NCBI GenBank assembly: GCA_002412885.1
Contig: DHVX01000061.1
Span: 1-64,000, forward strand
Direction: 5' to 3'
DNA length: 64,000 nucleotides
Origin: Bacteroidales bacterium UBA5197
GTDB lineage: Bacteria; Bacteroidota; Bacteroidia; Bacteroidales; Lentimicrobiaceae
In this document: piece by piece, positions 60,094-64,000 of the stretch
Layout of the letters: each line of letters opens with the position of its first letter
Position numbering within the stretch: the stretch's first letter is position 1
Notes under the pieces: model-generated
Database searches by the model: none
Told to the model about the DNA's origin: nothing
The model's input: only the letters and a program-made list of their open reading frames with translations
Program-made: the position numbers and the translations under genes

Positions 60094-60843
60094 TTATTTT
60101 TTGGATTTACCCTGATTGGCAACTTCTTCCATCAGTTTTTTGATGGTTTCCTCATCGCCGAGGAAGTAGTCTTTCTGAAGATTGAGCTCATCATCAAATT
60201 CGAATACATAAGGAATACCGGTTGGCAGATTCAGGCTCACGATGTCGGCATCGCTGATGTTTTTGAGATATTTGATAACCGCACGTAAGCTATTGCCGTG
60301 GGCTGCCACCAGAATCTGATTTTTGGCTTTAAGCGATTCTCTGATTTCATCTTCCCAGTATGGAACCATACGTTCAACGGTTTCCTTGAGTGATTCGGTT
60401 AGGGGAATAAATTCCGGATTTTCGTTTTTGTAGCGTGGATCAAGACGAGGGTTGCGCTCATCGTTGGCTTCAACCGGTGCGGGAGGAACATCGTAACTGC
60501 GTCTCCAAATCTGAACCTGCTCATCGCCGTAACGCTCAGCAGTTTCAGCTTTATTCAGGCCCTGAAGGTTGCCGTAATGTTTTTCGTTCAAACGCCAGCT
60601 TTTCTCAACAGGAATCCACAGTTGATCCATTTCTTCAAGGGCGATATTAAGGGTTTTTATGGCCCTTTTCAGGAAAGAAGTATAGGCAAGGTCAAAGAAA
60701 AATCCGTTCTCTTTCAGCACTCTTCCGGCTTCACGTGCTTCTTTAACACCACGATCCGACAAGTCAACATCGGTCCATCCGGTAAATCTGTTTTCTTTGT
60801 TCCAGTCACTTTCGCCGTGACGAAGCAATACAAGTTTTTTCAT
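60094..60843 (-). CDS. gpmA: 2,3-bisphosphoglycerate-dependent phosphoglycerate mutase
   Basis: This glycolytic enzyme interconverts 3- and 2-phosphoglycerate through a phosphohistidine. The phosphorylated His is in LVLLRHGESDWNKENRFTGWTDVDLSD at the N-terminus. The second His is in LVAAHGNSLRAVIKYL near residue 180, with the ERY-like WRLNEKHYGNLQGLNKAETAERYG segment near residue 85. ATG 60843 is chosen over TTG 60849, giving 249 residues, the usual length for the dPGM class. It heads a minus-strand unit with the phosphoesterase. Confidence 0.95.
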   Translation of the reverse strand: MKKLVLLRHGESDWNKENRFTGWTDVDLSDRGVKEAREAGRVLKENGFFFDLAYTSFLKRAIKTLNIALEEMDQLWIPVEKSWRLNEKHYGNLQGLNKAETAERYGDEQVQIWRRSYDVPPAPVEANDERNPRLDPRYKNENPEFIPLTESLKETVERMVPYWEDEIRESLKAKNQILVAAHGNSLRAVIKYLKNISDADIVSLNLPTGIPYVFEFDDELNLQKDYFLGDEETIKKLMEEVANQGKSKK

Positions 60844-61010
60844 ATTCAATAAATTTTGACTTATTGTTAGGTTCTCTTGATTTCGTAATGCAAAGGTAGG
60901 AAATCTGCAGGAATTTTAACGAAGCGAACTTTGGTTTGATTAAAAGGTTTGATCACTAGTTGGCAGACAAAGGGACTGGGAGACGGGGAGACGGGGGGAG
61001 ATTGGCGAAC

Positions 61011-61072
61011 GGCTGAGCGGAATTTGCAATTCCGATTTCCACCATTATATTTGCAATTCAATAAGCTCAGCC
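61011..61072. repeat. REP element with AATTTGCAATT core, copy 1
   Basis: Outer arms GGCTGAGC (61011-61018) and GCTCAGCC (61065-61072) are perfect complements. Inside are GGAATTTGCAATTCC and TTTGCAATTCA, both palindromic around TTGCAA. Confidence 0.7.
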
Positions 61073-61119
61073 TATTATTTGGCTTAGTTTAATTTCGCTT
61101 CGCCATTTATAGATAAGAA

Positions 61120-61171
61120 GACCTCACAAGTTGGAAGCCTGTCCGACTCGGGCGGAAAAACTTGTTAGGTC
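61120..61171. repeat. Inverted repeat GACCTnACAAGTT
   Basis: 13-bp arms with one mismatch (GACCTCACAAGTT, 61120-61132; AACTTGTTAGGTC, 61159-61171) around a GC-rich loop. The type is common in Bacteroidota intergenic DNA. Confidence 0.65.
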
Positions 61172-61357
61172 ACTTAATACTCGCTTCAAAAGTTCGCTTC
61201 GCCATATTAAAACAAGAAGACCTGATCCGTGCCCTTAACAGCTTATTTGGATAATTTCAAATTATCCGGTGTTCCGAGCGACATTGCAAATGCCGCTCAG
61301 CTTCAGCGCTGGTCTATTCTATTCACATATTACTTGTTTCATGCGTTTTCTAAGCTC

Positions 61358-61421
61358 GGCTAAGCGGAATTTGCAATTCCGCTTTGAACATCATTGAATT
61401 TGCAATTCAATAAGCTCAGCC
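61358..61421. repeat. REP element with AATTTGCAATT core, copy 2
   Basis: GGCTAAGC...GCTCAGCC (one mismatch) with the same two interior palindromes in the same orientation as copy 1. Confidence 0.7.
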
Positions 61422-61500
61422 AATTATTTGACCTTTCTTCATTCAGCTTCACCGTTCTGGCGGCAGCCAGATTCACAAGCTCATTCCCGCATCAGGAAAT

Positions 61501-62814
61501 CTACCTGAACAACTTTACTATATCGTTGCCATTGGCAAAAATGAGCAGTGAAAACAGCAGCACCATACCTACTATCTGGGCATATTCCATAAATTTATCT
61601 GATGGTTTGCGACCGGTAATGATTTCATACATCAGAAACATTACATGTCCGCCATCAAGTGCCGGAATGGGCAATACGTTGAGTATGGCAAGCATAATGG
61701 AAAGGAAGGCAGTCAATCCCCAGAAAGCGGTCCAGTCCCAGGTGCCGGGGAAAATGTTTCCAATGGTTATAAAACCACCTACGGACTCATAAGCCTTCAC
61801 ATCAGGTGAAAATATCAGCTTTAACTGCTTCAGATAATCCGCAACTCCTTTAACAGTGCGTTTTGCGCCTGCCGGGATGGCAGAAAAGAAGTTGTAATTC
61901 TTCACCTTGAAGTCAAACTGATTTGCAGGAAACGCGCCGATAACTCCGGCTTCGGGGATATGAAGTGCATATGACAAGGTATCCGCACCTCTTACCACAT
62001 TCAGTTTGACATCTTGATTTTTGTAAGCTGGGATAAGTGCTCTGAACTGGTCGAAATACTCCACTATCGAATCGTTGATTCCAATGATCTTATCGCCTTC
62101 TTTCACACCACCTTGTTCGGCTGCTGACTCAGGGGTGAATTTCGCAACTACAAAAGGCATACGTGCGTTGATGAAGTCAGGGCTCTGATGCTTGAGCAAG
62201 CGACCAACAAAACCTTCAGGAATCTTAACATCAACAATTGCTCCGTCGCGTTCAACCTGCAATGATTTTGCATTATCGAGAATAATACGGCCGGGAATTT
62301 TGAAGAAATCTTCAACAACTTCATTGTCAACCGTAAGAATTTTATCACCGGTCTGCAAGCCCATTTCCTGAGCTACTGAGTCTGCAACTATTCCGTATTT
62401 AACTTCGGAGGTGGGCAGGTATTGCTCTCCCCAAATCCACAGCATACCGATATAAATGGCAAACGCCAGCAGAATATTTACAGTAACTCCGCCAAGCATG
62501 ATAATAAGTCGTTGCCATGAAGGTTTGCTTCTGAATTCGTGGGGTTGCGGAGGCAATTGCATAGCCTCTTTATCCATTGATTCATCAATCATGCCCGAAA
62601 TCTTGACATATCCACCCAGAGGAAGCCAACCCATGCCGTATTCGGTATCACCTTTTTTAAACTTAAAAAGCGAAAACCAGGGGTTGAAGAAAAGGTAGAA
62701 TTTCTCGACCCGTGCTTTAAATATTTTTGCAGTTATAAAATGTCCGAATTCATGAAAAATAACAAGAATTGACAAACTAAGCAGTAGTTGAGCTACTTTA
62801 ACCAGAATTTCCAT
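61501..62814 (-). CDS. rseP: RIP metalloprotease (site-2 protease)
   Basis: An inner-membrane zinc protease that cuts substrates within the membrane, such as anti-sigma factors and signal-peptide remnants. The zinc site HEFGH is in helix 1 (near residue 22), followed by FYLFFNPWFSLFKFKKGDTEYGMGWLPLGGYVKI. Two PDZ domains follow (about 125-205 and 215-290, GLQTGDKILTVDNE, GVKEGDKIIGINDS). The second metal motif is VLPIPALDGGH near residue 370. ATG 62814 is chosen over the TTG two codons earlier, giving 437 residues. It is followed upstream by dxr, a standard neighbour pair. Confidence 0.95.
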   Translation of the reverse strand: MEILVKVAQLLLSLSILVIFHEFGHFITAKIFKARVEKFYLFFNPWFSLFKFKKGDTEYGMGWLPLGGYVKISGMIDESMDKEAMQLPPQPHEFRSKPSWQRLIIMLGGVTVNILLAFAIYIGMLWIWGEQYLPTSEVKYGIVADSVAQEMGLQTGDKILTVDNEVVEDFFKIPGRIILDNAKSLQVERDGAIVDVKIPEGFVGRLLKHQSPDFINARMPFVVAKFTPESAAEQGGVKEGDKIIGINDSIVEYFDQFRALIPAYKNQDVKLNVVRGADTLSYALHIPEAGVIGAFPANQFDFKVKNYNFFSAIPAGAKRTVKGVADYLKQLKLIFSPDVKAYESVGGFITIGNIFPGTWDWTAFWGLTAFLSIMLAILNVLPIPALDGGHVMFLMYEIITGRKPSDKFMEYAQIVGMVLLFSLLIFANGNDIVKLFR

Positions 62815-62882
62815 TGACAATTGAACGTTTAAGAGTTGATTTATAACAATACTTTACCGATTAAGTTTTCAGGTAAAAAACT

Positions 62883-64000
62883 CTACCTTATAAAACTTCC
62901 GGCAATTTCACGAACCTGAAGATCTGAATTTATGTAATCTTCCAATCCGGGTTTCTGAACGAATGAAGCTTTAGCCATGCACGATTCAATTACATCGGCA
63001 ATGGCCGTAAACCTGATTTTATCTTTCAAAAATGCGCCAACCGCGACCTCGTTGGCAGCATTGATTATGCAAGGCATATTGCCGCCTTTTTCGAGCGCTG
63101 CGTAAGCAAGATCAAGACACCTGAAGGTTTCTCTGTCGGGTTTTTCGAAGGTAAACTCAGGATAATTTAAAAAATCAAAACGAGGCATAGATGATTTCAG
63201 GCGATTGGGGTATGACAAAGCATACTGAATAGGTAAGCGCATATCTGGCAGCCCGAGTTGTGCTTTGATTGAACCATCTTCGAACTGTACCAGGCTATGA
63301 ACGATTGACTGCGGATGAACCACAACGTCGATCTGTTCAGGCTTTAAGCCAAAAAGCCATTTGGCTTCAATTACTTCCAGGCCTTTGTTCATGAGTGTTG
63401 CAGAGTCGATGCTGACTTTGCAGCCCATGCTCCAGTTGGGATGTTTCAGCGCTTCCTCTTTGGTTACGCGGCTCAGAAAATCATTATTCTGACCTCTGAA
63501 TGGTCCACCGGAAGCAGTGAGGTAAATTTTTTCGACGGGGTTGTGAAATTCACCGGCAAGGCACTGAAAAATAGCAGAATGTTCGGAGTCAACAGGATAA
63601 AGGTTAACAGCCCGCTCTCGCGCCATTCGTGTAACAAGTTCGCCGGCCACCACAAATGTTTCCTTGTTGGCAATGGCAATGGGTTTCCCTGATTCAATTG
63701 CTTTAAGTGTAGGCTTAAGTCCGGCAAAGCCAACCAAAGCCACGAGCAACATATCGATGGTTTCCATTTCAATCACCTGAAGAAGAGATTCTTCGCCTGA
63801 ATAGACTTTGATGTTGTAAGGTTCGAGCGCTGAAGCTACTTTATCGTGCAAAGCCGAAGAACCAATAACAACAACATTGGGATTAAATTCAATTGCCTGT
63901 TCAATCAGCAGATTCGAATTATTGAATGCCGAAAGAACTTCAACTGTAAATGAGTCGCTGTGTTGCCTCACCACGTCAAGGGTCTGGGTTCCGATGGAAC
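62883..64000 (-). CDS. dxr: 1-deoxy-D-xylulose 5-phosphate reductoisomerase, start beyond the window
   Basis: DXR makes 2-C-methyl-D-erythritol 4-phosphate in the non-mevalonate isoprenoid pathway. The N-terminus is cut by the window edge: the frame is open to 64000 and its last visible codons read SIGTQTLDVVRQ, part of the NADPH-binding start. The rest is typical: ANKETFVVAGELV, PVDSEHSAIFQCL (metal ligands), TASGGPFRG, HPNWSMGCKVSIDSATLMNKGLE, HPQSIVHSLVQFEDGS and INAANEVAVGAFL. About 10 residues are missing. It precedes rseP by 68 bases on the same strand. Confidence 0.95.
   Translation of the reverse strand, partial: SIGTQTLDVVRQHSDSFTVEVLSAFNNSNLLIEQAIEFNPNVVVIGSSALHDKVASALEPYNIKVYSGEESLLQVIEMETIDMLLVALVGFAGLKPTLKAIESGKPIAIANKETFVVAGELVTRMARERAVNLYPVDSEHSAIFQCLAGEFHNPVEKIYLTASGGPFRGQNNDFLSRVTKEEALKHPNWSMGCKVSIDSATLMNKGLEVIEAKWLFGLKPEQIDVVVHPQSIVHSLVQFEDGSIKAQLGLPDMRLPIQYALSYPNRLKSSMPRFDFLNYPEFTFEKPDRETFRCLDLAYAALEKGGNMPCIINAANEVAVGAFLKDKIRFTAIADVIESCMAKASFVQKPGLEDYINSDLQVREIAGSFIR

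Larger units (their letters stand above)
60850..61500. other. Gene-free REP cluster
   Basis: 650 bases between gpmA and rseP without a gene. Two direct copies of a 62-64 bp palindromic element (61011-61072 and 61358-61421), a third inverted-repeat element (61120-61171) and a GAGCG...CGCTC hairpin (61276-61298) fill most of it. Confidence 0.65.

Overview
The window is a chromosomal segment of a Bacteroidota bacterium, most likely class Bacteroidia (Bacteroidales/Marinilabiliales type). The evidence is two secreted proteins with type IX secretion C-terminal domains, many lipoproteins with acidic or lysine-rich stretches after the lipobox cysteine, promoters of the TTTG/TAnnTTTG type, and family-specific genes such as the PG0541-type efflux-associated protein, a DoxX/BT_3928-type membrane protein, DUF4402 and DUF4919. 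It is mostly housekeeping DNA, with one accessory block at about 10.5-27 kb and repeat-rich gaps. No rRNA, tRNA or CRISPR array was seen.

Layout. 0.3-2.7 kb (minus): dapD, a family 9 glycosyltransferase and tsaC in one operon. 3.1-4.7 kb (plus): ruvX, def and a TPR-like lipoprotein. 4.87-5.19 kb: a MITE-like element. 5.4-9.5 kb: envelope proteins and lipoproteins, including a permuted papain-fold lipoprotein. 9.7-10.5 kb (minus): the diadenylate cyclase cdaA. 10.6-26.9 kb: accessory block holding two large type IX cargo proteins, a TetR-controlled TolC/adaptor/RND efflux operon with a PII-like companion, an AAA_14/DUF4143 ATPase, three broken copies of a type IX sorting-domain gene end and several palindromic repeats. 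27.0-27.9 kb (minus): folP. I recall folP and cdaA as neighbours in Bacteroidota, so the block looks inserted between them. 27.9-39.6 kb (plus): DUF1599, DoxX, an OppB-type permease, tpiA, prmA, a 1494-residue secreted protein, plsY, dnaN and a lipoprotein. 39.7-53 kb: DUF3795, an ABC-F ATPase, cold-shock protein, DUF4402, DUF4919, an IscX-like protein, an exonuclease, a GNAT/racemase pair, PPK2, trpB2 and a DUF4838 protein. 53.5-58.2 kb: a LamG/SH3 membrane protein with a tandem CbbX-type AAA+ protein. 58.2-58.8 kb: 184-bp tandem repeats. 58.8-64 kb (minus): a small membrane protein, a phosphoesterase, gpmA, rseP and the start-truncated dxr.

The most interesting signal is not an annotated gene. 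Upstream of the stand-alone trpB2 on the minus strand is a 25-codon reading frame with four Trp codons within five positions. It sits just after a perfect TAnnTTTG box and is followed by mutually exclusive hairpins, which is the layout of a transcription attenuator sensing tryptophan. Other notable items are the two-gene LamG/SH3 plus tandem-AAA+ module, a five-copy REPIN-like repeat family, the repeated sorting-domain gene ends, and a candidate TetR operator over the efflux promoter. Several promoter boxes also correct start codons (dapD, ruvX, the AAA_14 ATPase, the DUF4402 protein).
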